This document shows, piece by piece, positions 53,209 through 62,391 of a stretch of 64,000 nt of DNA. This DNA is from Azospirillum brasilense. Its GTDB lineage: Bacteria; Pseudomonadota; Alphaproteobacteria; Azospirillales; Azospirillaceae. Below the pieces are notes generated by a model that was not told where the DNA came from, did not search any database, and saw nothing but the letters and a program-made list of their open reading frames with translations. Both the position numbers and the translations under genes were made by a program. The first letter of the stretch is position 1; each line of letters begins with the position of its first letter. The DNA lies in contig NZ_VITI01000002.1 of the NCBI RefSeq assembly GCF_007827795.1, positions 186,001-250,000 on the forward strand. The letters run 5' to 3'.

Positions 53209-54365
53209 TCGACGCCGCCCGTTCCGATGGTCCCTCCGCCAAGCCGCGGCGCCGTCTTCTGCTGCCCCTGCTGATCGTCGGGGCGCTGGCCGCGGGCGGC
53301 GTCGCCTGGAAGGCCACGAGCAGCCACGACGCGGTCCCCCCCGCCGCGGCCGGCCTGCCCCCGGCGGAACGTGCGGTGGAGCTGTCGCCCGTCGAACTGA
53401 CCCGCATGGCCCCGCGCCGCCTGACCGAGCTGGTGCGGCTCAGCGGCTCCGTGAATCCGATGGAACAGTCCATGGTGAAGTCGGAGGTCGCCGCCCGGCT
53501 GATCGAGGTGCCGGTGCGCGAGGGGCAGGCCGTCCGCAAGGGCGAACTGCTCGCCCGCTTCGACACCGTGGAGCTTCAGGCCAAGCTGGACGAGAAGCTG
53601 AGCAACCTGGAAGGCGCCAAGGCGCAGCTCGTCCTGGCGGACAAGACCCGCGCCAAGAATCTGGCGCTGCGCCAGAAGGACATCGTGTCGGAAACCAACA
53701 TGGATCAGGCGCAGAGCACCTTCCGCTTCCAGCAGGCCGCCGTCGCGGCGCTGGAGGCCCAGGTGGATCTCGCCCGCAAGGCGTTGCGCGACGCGGTGGT
53801 GGCCAGCCCGATCGACGGCACGGTGGCCGAGCGGGCGGTCAATCCCGGCGAGACGCTGGCGGTCAACACAAAGATGTTCTCCGTCGTCGATCTCAGCCGC
53901 GTCGAGGTCGAGGCGGCGGTGCCCGCCGACGACGTGGCCCGGCTGAAGCCTGGCCAGACCGTGCGGCTGCGCGTCGAGGGTTTCGGCGAGCGGGACTTCG
54001 TCGGCCGGATCGCCCGCATCAACCCGATGGCCCGCGCCGGCACCCGCGCCATTCCCGTCTACATCGTCCTGGACAACGCTGACGGAGCCTTGCGCGGCGG
54101 CATGTTCGCCGCGGGCGACGCGGTGGTCGACGAGGTGGAGGGCGCCTTTGCCCTGCCCCCGGCGGCCGTCCGCCACGACCAGGACGGCGACTTCGTGCTG
54201 GTCGTCTCCAGGGGGCGGGTGGAGCGCCGCAAGGTCGAGGTGCTGGGCGCCTGGTCGCGCGGCGATCTCGTTCAGGTGCGCGGGCTGGCCGACGGCGATC
54301 TGGCGGTGACCGCCCCCCTGCCCGGCCTGACCGCCGGGCGGACCGTCAAGGTCATGGGTTCGTAA
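53205..54365 (+). CDS. RND efflux periplasmic adaptor
   Basis: A 386-residue membrane-fusion protein. The N-terminal helix LLLPLLIVGALAAGGVAW anchors it in the inner membrane. It has the lipoyl half-motifs (VREGQAVRKGELLARFD and ASPIDGTVAERAVNPGETL), an alpha-helical hairpin between them (about 125-190) and beta-barrel sequence after. It couples the RND pump to an outer-membrane channel, which is not encoded in the window. Translation is coupled to tetR. Confidence 0.93.
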   Translation: MIDAARSDGPSAKPRRRLLLPLLIVGALAAGGVAWKATSSHDAVPPAAAGLPPAERAVELSPVELTRMAPRRLTELVRLSGSVNPMEQSMVKSEVAARLIEVPVREGQAVRKGELLARFDTVELQAKLDEKLSNLEGAKAQLVLADKTRAKNLALRQKDIVSETNMDQAQSTFRFQQAAVAALEAQVDLARKALRDAVVASPIDGTVAERAVNPGETLAVNTKMFSVVDLSRVEVEAAVPADDVARLKPGQTVRLRVEGFGERDFVGRIARINPMARAGTRAIPVYIVLDNADGALRGGMFAAGDAVVDEVEGAFALPPAAVRHDQDGDFVLVVSRGRVERRKVEVLGAWSRGDLVQVRGLADGDLAVTAPLPGLTAGRTVKVMGS

Positions 54366-54380
54366 GGGACAGGCCGCGCC

Positions 54381-57300
54381 ATGCCGATCACCCGCATCAG
54401 CGTCGACAACCCCGTCTTCGCCACCATGATGATGGTGGCGCTGATGGTGCTGGGCCTGTTCTCCTACAACCGGCTGGGCGTCGACCAGTTTCCCGACGTG
54501 GATTTCCCGCTGGTCGTCGTCTCCACCGAATATCCCGGCGCCAGCCCGGAATCGGTCGAGACCGACGTCACCCGCCCCATCGAGGACGCGGTCAACACCA
54601 TCGCCGGCATCAAGACGCTGACCTCCCGCTCCTACGAGAGCCAGTCGGTGGTGATCGCCGAGTTCGACCTGAAGACCGCCTCGACCCAGGCGTTGCAGGA
54701 CGTGCGCGAGAAGGTGTCGGCCCTGCGCCCCAGATTCCGGGACGAGGTGAAGGACCCGCAGATCACCCGCTTCAACCCGGACGACCAGCCCATCCTCTCC
54801 CTCGCGGTCAAGTCGGACATCCGGTCCTTGCGCGACCTGACCACCATGGCCGACCAGATCGTCCTGAAGCGCCTGCAGAACGTGCGCGGCGTCGGACGGG
54901 CGACCATCGCCGGCGGGGTCAAGCGGCAGGTCCAGGTGCGGCTGCGGCCCGAACGGCTGGAGGCGCTGGGCGTCGGCGTCGATCAGGTGCTCAAGGCGAT
55001 CCGCGACGAGAACCAGGACATTCCGGCCGGCACCGTCTCCGGCAACGGGGCGGAGCGCGTCGTGCAGGTGGACGGGCGGGTGATCAACCCGCGGGAACTT
55101 CTCGACATCATCGTCGCGCGCCGCGGCGGCGAGCCGGTGCGGCTGCGTCAGGTCGCCGAGGTGCTTGACGGTCAGGAGGAGCAGGACTCCGTCGCCTTGT
55201 TCAACGGGCAGCCGGCTCTGGCCGTCGACGTGGTGAAGATCCAGGGCTCCAACACGGTGGAGGTGGCGCGCGGCCTCTACAAGGCGCTGGACGAGTTGCG
55301 CCGCGACGGCTCCCTGCCCTCCGACGTCGCCCTGGAGGTGGTGCGCGACACCTCGCGCGGGATCACCAACTCGCTGACCAACGTGCAGCGCACGCTGGTC
55401 GAGGGCGGCGTTCTGACCATCGCCATCGTCATGGTCTTCCTGGGGTCCTGGCGCAGCACGGTGATCACGGCGCTGACCCTCCCGGTGGCGGTGATGGGCA
55501 CCTTCGGCGTGCTGGCGGCCTTCGGCTTCACGCTGAACACGATGACGCTGATGGCGTTGTCGCTGGCCATCGGCATCCTGATCGACGACGCCATCGTGGT
55601 GCGCGAGAACATCATGCGCCATCTCGGCAAGGGCCAGGGGCACCGGCAGGCAGCGCTGGACGGCACCAAGGAAATCGGTCTGGCCGTCCTGGCGACCACG
55701 CTGACCATCGTGGCGGTGTTCCTGCCCGTGGCCTTCATGGGCGGCATCATCGGACGCTTCTTCCTGCAATTCGGCATCACCGTGTCGGCGGCGGTGCTGA
55801 TCTCGCTGTTCGTGTCCTTCACGCTTGACCCCATGCTGTCCAGCCTGTGGTACGACCCGGCGGCCCACGGGCGGCACGGGCGCGGCGTCTTCGGGCGCTT
55901 CGCGGCGGGCTTCCAGAGCGCCTTCGACGCGCTGGCGCGGGTCTACGGCCGGACTCTCCGCTGGGCGCTGCGCTGGCGCTGGCTGGTGCTGCTGATGGCG
56001 CTGGCGATCTTCGTCGGCAGCTTTTTCCTGGTGCCGCGCATCGGTGTCGAGTTCGTTCCCGCCGCCGACCTCGGGGAATCCATCGTCGATGTGGAGACGC
56101 CGGTCGGGTCGTCCCTCGACTACACGGCGGCCAAGCTGCGGCAGGTGGAGGCGGCGATCCGCGAGTTCCCGGAGGTCGCCTACACCTATTCCACGGTGAA
56201 CACGGGCGCGTCGGTCGGCAAGAACCGGGGCAGCGTCTATGTCCGGCTGAAGCCGATCGACCAGCGCACACGCACCCCGAACACGCTGGCCCCGCCGCTC
56301 CGCGAGCGGCTGTCGGCGATCCCCGGCGTTCAGATCGGCATCGGCATTCCCGGCGTCGGCGGCGTGCAGAAACAGATCCAGGTGTCCGTCCAGGGCCGCG
56401 ACATTGCGGAGTTGGACCGCATCGGCAAGCAGGTGACCGCCGCCATGGCCGGCATCCGCGGCTTCGTGGACGTGGACGTCAGCCTGAAGGCCGCCAAGCC
56501 GACCCTCTCGGTGCGGCTGGAACGCGATCTGGCGAGCGACCTCGGCGTCGGCACGGCGCAGGTGGCGAACACGCTGCGCCCCCTCTTCGCCGGCGACAAG
56601 GTGTCCACCTGGAAGGCGCCGGACGGCGAGACCTACGACGTGCTGGTGCGCCTGCCGGAAAGCGACCGGATGGGCCGCGCCGACCTCGACCGCATTTACC
56701 TGACCGGCTCCAACGACGCCGAGGGGGCGCCGCGCATGGTGCCGCTGTCGCAGGTCAGCCGGGTCGAGACGACGCTCGGCGCCTCGCAGATCAACCGCCG
56801 CGACCTGTCGCGCGAGGTGAATGTCCAGGCCAACGTCCAGGGCCGCCCAGCCGGCGACGCCGGCAAGGAGCTCCAGGCGGCCATCGCGGAGATCAAGCTG
56901 CCGCCCGGCTACCGCATCGTCTTCGGCGGCTCGACCAAGGACATCGCCGAGACGTCGGCCTACGCCACGCAGGCGCTGCTGCTGGCGGTGATCCTGATCT
57001 ACCTGATCCTGGCCTCCCAGTTCGGCAGCTTCCTGCAGCCCATCGCCATCATGATGTCGCTGCCGCTGTCGCTGGTCGGGGTGTTCCTAGGGCTTCTCGT
57101 CGCCGGCTCCACCCTGAACATCTTCAGCGCCATCGGCTTCATCATGCTGATGGGACTGGTGACCAAGAATGCGATCCTGCTGGTCGACTTCGCCAACCAA
57201 GCCCGCGCCCGCGGGGTGGACCTGCGCGACGCGGTGGTCGAGGCCGGGATCATCCGGCTGCGCCCCATCGTGATGACCACCATGGCGATGATCTTCGGCA

Positions 57301-57512
57301 TGATTCCGCTGGCTCTCGGCATCGGCGAGGGCGCGCAGCAGCGGGCGCCCATGGCCCATGCGGTGATCGGCGGCCTCATCAGCTCCACCCTGCTCACCCT
57401 CTTGGTGGTTCCCGTAATCCTCACCTATCTCGACGCGCTGTCGCGGCGCTTCAAGCGCTGGTTCGCCCACAAGGACCCGGACGCCGTGGCGCACGGCACG
57501 GCGGCGGAGTAG
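54381..57512 (+). CDS. RND multidrug efflux permease (HAE1 type)
   Basis: A 1043-residue inner-membrane pump with twelve helices and two large periplasmic loops. The N-terminus PITRISVDNPVFATMMMVAL is typical. The proton-relay aspartates lie in GILIDDAIVVRENI (near residue 400), and the second-half repeat GLVTKNAILLVDFANQAR is present. It starts 15 bases after the adaptor. Substrates cannot be predicted; the family exports drugs, detergents and plant phenolics, the last being plausible in a root-associated bacterium. Confidence 0.95.
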   Translation: MPITRISVDNPVFATMMMVALMVLGLFSYNRLGVDQFPDVDFPLVVVSTEYPGASPESVETDVTRPIEDAVNTIAGIKTLTSRSYESQSVVIAEFDLKTASTQALQDVREKVSALRPRFRDEVKDPQITRFNPDDQPILSLAVKSDIRSLRDLTTMADQIVLKRLQNVRGVGRATIAGGVKRQVQVRLRPERLEALGVGVDQVLKAIRDENQDIPAGTVSGNGAERVVQVDGRVINPRELLDIIVARRGGEPVRLRQVAEVLDGQEEQDSVALFNGQPALAVDVVKIQGSNTVEVARGLYKALDELRRDGSLPSDVALEVVRDTSRGITNSLTNVQRTLVEGGVLTIAIVMVFLGSWRSTVITALTLPVAVMGTFGVLAAFGFTLNTMTLMALSLAIGILIDDAIVVRENIMRHLGKGQGHRQAALDGTKEIGLAVLATTLTIVAVFLPVAFMGGIIGRFFLQFGITVSAAVLISLFVSFTLDPMLSSLWYDPAAHGRHGRGVFGRFAAGFQSAFDALARVYGRTLRWALRWRWLVLLMALAIFVGSFFLVPRIGVEFVPAADLGESIVDVETPVGSSLDYTAAKLRQVEAAIREFPEVAYTYSTVNTGASVGKNRGSVYVRLKPIDQRTRTPNTLAPPLRERLSAIPGVQIGIGIPGVGGVQKQIQVSVQGRDIAELDRIGKQVTAAMAGIRGFVDVDVSLKAAKPTLSVRLERDLASDLGVGTAQVANTLRPLFAGDKVSTWKAPDGETYDVLVRLPESDRMGRADLDRIYLTGSNDAEGAPRMVPLSQVSRVETTLGASQINRRDLSREVNVQANVQGRPAGDAGKELQAAIAEIKLPPGYRIVFGGSTKDIAETSAYATQALLLAVILIYLILASQFGSFLQPIAIMMSLPLSLVGVFLGLLVAGSTLNIFSAIGFIMLMGLVTKNAILLVDFANQARARGVDLRDAVVEAGIIRLRPIVMTTMAMIFGMIPLALGIGEGAQQRAPMAHAVIGGLISSTLLTLLVVPVILTYLDALSRRFKRWFAHKDPDAVAHGTAAE

Positions 57513-57516
57513 CTCC

Positions 57517-58266
57517 TCACCCCAGATGCTCCAGCATCAGGAACAGCCCGAGCGCGAGAAGGCCGAGGAAGAAGCAGCGTCGGAACACCTCCGCCCGCAC
57601 CCGCCGGCGGAGGCTCTGGCCGAGCGCCATCCCGGCCAAGGCCGGCAGCAGCGAGGCCAGTGAGCCCCAGGCCAGCGTGCCGTCGAACAGCCCGTGTTGC
57701 GCCAGCCCGGCGGCCAGAGCCAGCGTGGACACCGTGAAGGACAGGCCGAGCGCCTGGATCAGCCGGTCGCGCTCCAGCTCCAGCGCCTGGAGGTAGGGCA
57801 CGGCGGGGATGACGAAGACGCCGGTGGCCGCCGTCACCACCCCGGTCGCCACGCCGACCAGCGGCGACAGCCAGGATTCCGCCGCAGGCGGCACCCGCAG
57901 CGGCAGCTTCACCAGCCCGGCCGCCGCATAGAGCGCCAGCGCACCGCCCAGCGCCGCCGCGGCCTGCCCCGACGAGGCCCCGGCCAGCAGCCCCGCCCCG
58001 GCCCAAGTGCCCAGCGTGATCCCCAGCATCATCGGCCAGAATCGCTCGACGGTGGCGCCAAGGCCGGGGCCGAAGGCCAGTTGCCAGAGATTCGTCACCA
58101 GCGAAGGCACGATCAGGATCACCGCCGCCTCGGCGGGCGGCATGACGAGGCCGAGCAGACCCATGGCGACGGTCGGCAGGCCCAGGCCGATCATGCCCTT
58201 GACGAACCCGGCCAGCAGGAAGGTCAGGGCCATGGCGGCGACGATGAGGAGAGGAAGGTCGGTCAT
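57517..58266 (-). CDS. TauE/SafE-family permease
   Basis: A 249-residue membrane protein with about seven to eight helices and the duplicated TauE/SafE pattern (AGFVKGMIGLGLPTVAMGLLG near the N-terminus, GVATGVVTAATGVFVIPAVP in the second half). Family members export sulfite or organosulfonates. The ATG at 58266 (MTDLPLLIVA) is preferred to 58314. It is divergent from a LysR gene with a T-N11-A box between them, so it is probably that regulator's target. Confidence 0.9.
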   Translation of the reverse strand: MTDLPLLIVAAMALTFLLAGFVKGMIGLGLPTVAMGLLGLVMPPAEAAVILIVPSLVTNLWQLAFGPGLGATVERFWPMMLGITLGTWAGAGLLAGASSGQAAAALGGALALYAAAGLVKLPLRVPPAAESWLSPLVGVATGVVTAATGVFVIPAVPYLQALELERDRLIQALGLSFTVSTLALAAGLAQHGLFDGTLAWGSLASLLPALAGMALGQSLRRRVRAEVFRRCFFLGLLALGLFLMLEHLG

Positions 58267-58323
58267 GCCCACCACTTGAAGCCTGGCCACGGCTTCCGGC
58301 AATGTGGATGTCACGCAGCCAGT

Positions 58324-58340
58324 CTTCGGATTAGACGAAG
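58324..58340. promoter_or_regulatory. LysR-type T-N11-A box
   Basis: CTTCG (58324-58328) and CGAAG (58336-58340) form a dyad containing T-N11-A (T58326 to A58338), the usual LysR recognition pattern. It lies 28 bases before the lysR ATG and 58 bases before the permease ATG on the other strand. Confidence 0.6.
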
Positions 58341-58367
58341 GCTGATGCCTCGCCGGAGACCCCGCCC

Positions 58368-59258
58368 ATGCGCTTCGACCTGACCGACCTGCGCCTGTTC
58401 CTGAACGTGGCGGAGGCGGAAAGCATCACCCACGGCGCGGAGCGGACGCACCTCGCCCTCGCCTCGGCGAGCGCGCGCATCCGCGGCATGGAGGAGACGC
58501 TCGGTGTGCCGCTGCTGGAGCGTGGGCGGCGCGGTGTCCGCCCGACCCCGGCGGGACAGGCGCTGGTCCATCACGCCCGCCTCCTTCTCCAGCAAATCGA
58601 GCGGATGCGGGGCGAGTTGGGCGACTACGCCAAGGGGCTGAAGGGCCATGTCCGGCTGCTCGCCAACACCGCCGCCCTGGCCGAATTCCTACCCGAGGCC
58701 CTGGCGCCGTTCCTCGCCGCCCACCCCAACATCGACATCGATCTGGAGGAAAGGCCCAGCCACGAGATCGCGCGGGCGGTGGCGGAGGGTCTGGCCGACG
58801 CTGGGGTGGTCTCCGACCACGCCGACCTGTCGGGGCTGGAGGTCTTTCCCTTCCGCACCGACCGCATGGTGCTGGTCACGCCGCACGGCCACCCGCTGGC
58901 GAACCGCCGCAGCGTCGCCTTCCGCGAGGTCATGGAGGAGGATTTTGTCGGGCTGGCGTCGCGCAACGCCTTTCAGCAGCACATCAACGAACACGCCATC
59001 CGCGGCGGCCGCCCGTTGAAGCTGCGCGTGCGGGTGCGCGGCTTCGACGGGATCTGCCGGATGGTCGAGCAGGGGGTTGGGCTCGGCATCGTCCCGGAAG
59101 CCTCGGCGAAGCGCTGCCGCCGCTTCACGAAAATCCGCGCTGTGCGCCTGACCGACCCCTGGGCGGTGCGCTCGCTGGTCGTCTGCGTCCGCCGGCTGGA
59201 CGCGCTGCCCAGCCACAGCCGCGAGCTGGTGAAGCGGCTGGCCGGCAGCGCAAACTAG
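58368..59258 (+). CDS. LysR-family regulator
   Basis: A 296-residue LysR regulator with the N-terminal winged helix-turn-helix (LRLFLNVAEAESITHGAERT, then ASARIRGMEETLGVPLLERG) and a periplasmic-binding-like effector domain. It is divergent from the TauE/SafE permease and probably controls it in response to a small sulfur or carboxylic compound. The effector is not predictable. Confidence 0.92.
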   Translation: MRFDLTDLRLFLNVAEAESITHGAERTHLALASASARIRGMEETLGVPLLERGRRGVRPTPAGQALVHHARLLLQQIERMRGELGDYAKGLKGHVRLLANTAALAEFLPEALAPFLAAHPNIDIDLEERPSHEIARAVAEGLADAGVVSDHADLSGLEVFPFRTDRMVLVTPHGHPLANRRSVAFREVMEEDFVGLASRNAFQQHINEHAIRGGRPLKLRVRVRGFDGICRMVEQGVGLGIVPEASAKRCRRFTKIRAVRLTDPWAVRSLVVCVRRLDALPSHSRELVKRLAGSAN

Positions 59259-59268
59259 CCCTTGCCAC

Positions 59269-62200
59269 TCATTCCGCGCCCGGCACCGGATGCGGCGCCT
59301 CCGGGGCAACGCCGCCGCGGCGCTTCCACAGGCGGGAGACGGCGTTGCCGGCGTCCTCCATGTAGAGGAACAGCACCGGCGTGATGTAGAGCGTCAGGAT
59401 CTGCGACACGCACAGACCGCCGACCACGGCGAGGCCGAGCGGCTGGCGAAGCTCCGCGGCGGCGCCATGGGCGACGGCGATGGGCAGGGTGCCCATGATC
59501 GCCGCCATCGTCGTCATCATGATCGGGCGGAAGCGCAGCAGGCAGGCCTGCTCGATCGCCTCGCGCGCGGTCATGCCCTGGTTGCGCTGCGCGTCTATGG
59601 CGAAGTCGATCATCATGATCGCGTTCTTCTTCACGATGCCGATCAGCATCAGGATGCCGATGATCGCGATGACGCTCAGCTCCTGCCCGAACACCATCAG
59701 CGTCGCCAGCGCCCCGATGGCCGCGGACGGCAGGCCGGACAGGATGGTCAGCGGGTGGATGAAGCTCTCATACAGCACGCCGAGCACGATGTAGATCACC
59801 AGCACCGCCGCCAGCAGCAGCAGACCCTGGCTCTTCTGCGCGTCCTCGAAGACCTGGGCGGTGCCGGCGAAGCCGGTGGTGATGCCCGGCGGCAGGGCCA
59901 TCTCAAGCTCCGCCTGCCGGACGGCGTTCACCGCCTCGCCCAGCGAATGGCCGGGCGCCACGTTGAAGGACAGGGTGACGGCGGGAAGCTGGCCCTGGTG
60001 GTTGACCGTCAGCGGCCCGGCGGTGCGCTGCACGCTGGCGAAGGCGTCCAGCGGCACCAGCTTGCCGGAGCCGGAACGCACATAGATGCGCGACAGCGCG
60101 TTGTCGTCCTGCTGGTACTTCGGCGCCAGCTCGATCAGCACCTGATAGTCGTTGGTCGGCGTGTAGATGGTGGAAACCTGCCGCTGGCCGAAGGCGCTGT
60201 AGAGGGTCGAGCGCACCTGATCGACGCCGATGCCCAGCGTCGCCGCCTTTTCTCGGTCCACATGCACATAGGCCTGCGGGCTGTTGAGCTGGAGGTCGCT
60301 GGTCACGTCCTGAAGGATCGGGATGCCGTGCATCGCCCGCTCCAGCCGTCCCGACCAGGCGTACAGTTCCTCCGTGTTCAGTCCCTGGATCGTGTACTGG
60401 AACTCGTTCTTGGACGAACGGCCGCCGATGCGCAGATTCTGCACCGGCTGCATGTAGACCGCCATGCCGGGAATGCCGGCGAGTTGGCGGCGGAGCTGCT
60501 GGATCACCTCGCCCGCCGGCGGCCGCTCGGCGCGCGGCTTCAGCACGACGAACATCCGGCCGGTGTTGACCGAATTGCCGCCGATGGCGACCGACGAGGT
60601 CATGTTGGCAACCGCCGGATGGGCCTGGATGATCCGCGCCACCTCCTGCTGCCGCTCGGCCATGGCCGGGAAGGAGATGTCGGGTGCGGCCTCCGTCGAA
60701 ACGGTGATCTGGCCGATGTCCTCCGTCGGGAAGAAGCCCTTGGGGATCGCCTGGAACAGCAGGGCGGAGCCGACCACCGTCGCGATCATGACGAGGCCCA
60801 TCACCGGGCGGTGCTTCAGCGCCAGCCGCAGGGTCACCGCGTAGCCGCGGTGCAGCGCGGAGAAGCCGCCCTCCAGGACGCGCCCGAACCAGCCCTCCTT
60901 GGCGCCATGCGGTTCATGGGTCAGCATGCGCGCGCACATCATCGGCGTCAGCGTCAGCGCCACGAAGGCCGAGGCGCTGATCGCCATGGTGACCACCAGC
61001 GCGAATTCGTGGAAGACGCGCCCGACCACCCCGCCCATCAGCAGGATCGGGATGAAGACGGCCACCAGCGACACGGTGATGGAAATGATGGTGAAGCCGA
61101 TCTCCCGCGAGCCCTTGAGGGCCGCCTCGAAGGGCTGCATCCCCTCTTCGACGTAGCGGACGATGTTCTCCATCATCACGATGGCGTCGTCCACGACGAG
61201 GCCGACCGCCAGCGTCAGCGCCATCAGCGAGATGTTGTCGATGGAGAAGCCCATCAGATGCATCCCGCCCGCCGTCGCGATCAGCGAGATCGGGACGGTC
61301 AGCGCCGGGATCATCGTCGCCGTCAGCCGGCGCAGGAACAGGAAGATGACCAGCACGACCAGCGCGATGGTCAGGCCCAGCGTGAACTGCACGTCCTCCA
61401 CCGCCTCGCGGATCGAGGTGGAACGGTCGTTCACCACCTCCACCTTCGCGCTGGGCGGAAGCTGCGCGCGGAAGGTGGGCAGCAGGTTGCGCACCCGGTC
61501 GACCACGTCCACGGTGTTGGCGTCGGGCTGGCGCTGCACGGCCATCACGATGGCGCGGGTGCCGTTGTGCCAGCTCGCCGTGCGGGCGTTCTCGACGCTG
61601 TCCAGAACGTTCGCCACGTCGCCCAGCCGGACCGGGGCGCCGTTGCGGTAGGCGACGATCAGGCCGCGGAAGGCGTCGGCGTCGGGGAGCTGCGGGTTTG
61701 CGGCGAGGACGAGCTGCTGCCGGGCGCCGGACAGCGTGCCGACCGGGGTGTTGGCGTTGGCGGCGGCCAGCGCCTTCTGAAGCTCGTCGATGCCGATGCC
61801 GCGCACGGCCAGCGCGTTGGGGTCCACCTGGACGCGCACGGCGTATTTCTGCGCGCCGTAAATCTGCACCTGGGCGACGCCCGGCAGGGTGGCGACCTTG
61901 GGCTGGACCGCGGTTTCCGCGAAGTCGTTCAGCGAGGACAGCGTCAGCGTCGGCGACGAGAGGGCCAGCATCAGGACCGGCTGGTCGGCCGGGTTCACCT
62001 TGCGGTAGCTGGGCGCGGTGGTCATCTCCGCCGGCAGGCGGCGCTGGGTGCGGGCGATGGCCGCCTGCACGTCCTGCGCGGCGGCGTCGATGTCGCGTTC
62101 CAGAACGAACTGGATGGTGATCGAGGTGTTGCCGAGGCTCGACGTCGAGGTGATCGTGTCGATGCCGGCGATCGTCGAGAACTCGCGCTCCAGCGGGCTA

Positions 62201-62391
62201 GCGACGGAGGCCGCCATGGTTTCCGGGCTGGCGCCGGGCAGCGTGGCGGAGACGTTGATGACCGGGAAATCCACCCGCGGCAGCGCCGCGACGGGCAATT
62301 GGCGGTAGGCGGCGAGGCCCCCCAGAACCAGCGCCGCCGTCAGCAGGATGGTCATCACCGGACGGCGGATGCACAGCTCCGAGAGGGTCAT
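59269..62391 (-). CDS. RND efflux permease (MdtB/MdtC-like)
   Basis: A 1040-residue RND pump beginning MTLSELCIRRPVMTILLTAA, characteristic of the MdtB/MdtC branch. It has the aspartate pair in GLVVDDAIVMMENI (near residue 402) and GIVKKNAIMMIDFAIDAQ in the second half. Enteric bacteria use an MdtB-MdtC heterotrimer; here a single pump gene follows the adaptor, so a homotrimer is likely. Its ATG overlaps the adaptor stop by four bases. No outer-membrane component is adjacent. Confidence 0.95.
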   Translation of the reverse strand: MTLSELCIRRPVMTILLTAALVLGGLAAYRQLPVAALPRVDFPVINVSATLPGASPETMAASVASPLEREFSTIAGIDTITSTSSLGNTSITIQFVLERDIDAAAQDVQAAIARTQRRLPAEMTTAPSYRKVNPADQPVLMLALSSPTLTLSSLNDFAETAVQPKVATLPGVAQVQIYGAQKYAVRVQVDPNALAVRGIGIDELQKALAAANANTPVGTLSGARQQLVLAANPQLPDADAFRGLIVAYRNGAPVRLGDVANVLDSVENARTASWHNGTRAIVMAVQRQPDANTVDVVDRVRNLLPTFRAQLPPSAKVEVVNDRSTSIREAVEDVQFTLGLTIALVVLVIFLFLRRLTATMIPALTVPISLIATAGGMHLMGFSIDNISLMALTLAVGLVVDDAIVMMENIVRYVEEGMQPFEAALKGSREIGFTIISITVSLVAVFIPILLMGGVVGRVFHEFALVVTMAISASAFVALTLTPMMCARMLTHEPHGAKEGWFGRVLEGGFSALHRGYAVTLRLALKHRPVMGLVMIATVVGSALLFQAIPKGFFPTEDIGQITVSTEAAPDISFPAMAERQQEVARIIQAHPAVANMTSSVAIGGNSVNTGRMFVVLKPRAERPPAGEVIQQLRRQLAGIPGMAVYMQPVQNLRIGGRSSKNEFQYTIQGLNTEELYAWSGRLERAMHGIPILQDVTSDLQLNSPQAYVHVDREKAATLGIGVDQVRSTLYSAFGQRQVSTIYTPTNDYQVLIELAPKYQQDDNALSRIYVRSGSGKLVPLDAFASVQRTAGPLTVNHQGQLPAVTLSFNVAPGHSLGEAVNAVRQAELEMALPPGITTGFAGTAQVFEDAQKSQGLLLLAAVLVIYIVLGVLYESFIHPLTILSGLPSAAIGALATLMVFGQELSVIAIIGILMLIGIVKKNAIMMIDFAIDAQRNQGMTAREAIEQACLLRFRPIMMTTMAAIMGTLPIAVAHGAAAELRQPLGLAVVGGLCVSQILTLYITPVLFLYMEDAGNAVSRLWKRRGGVAPEAPHPVPGAE

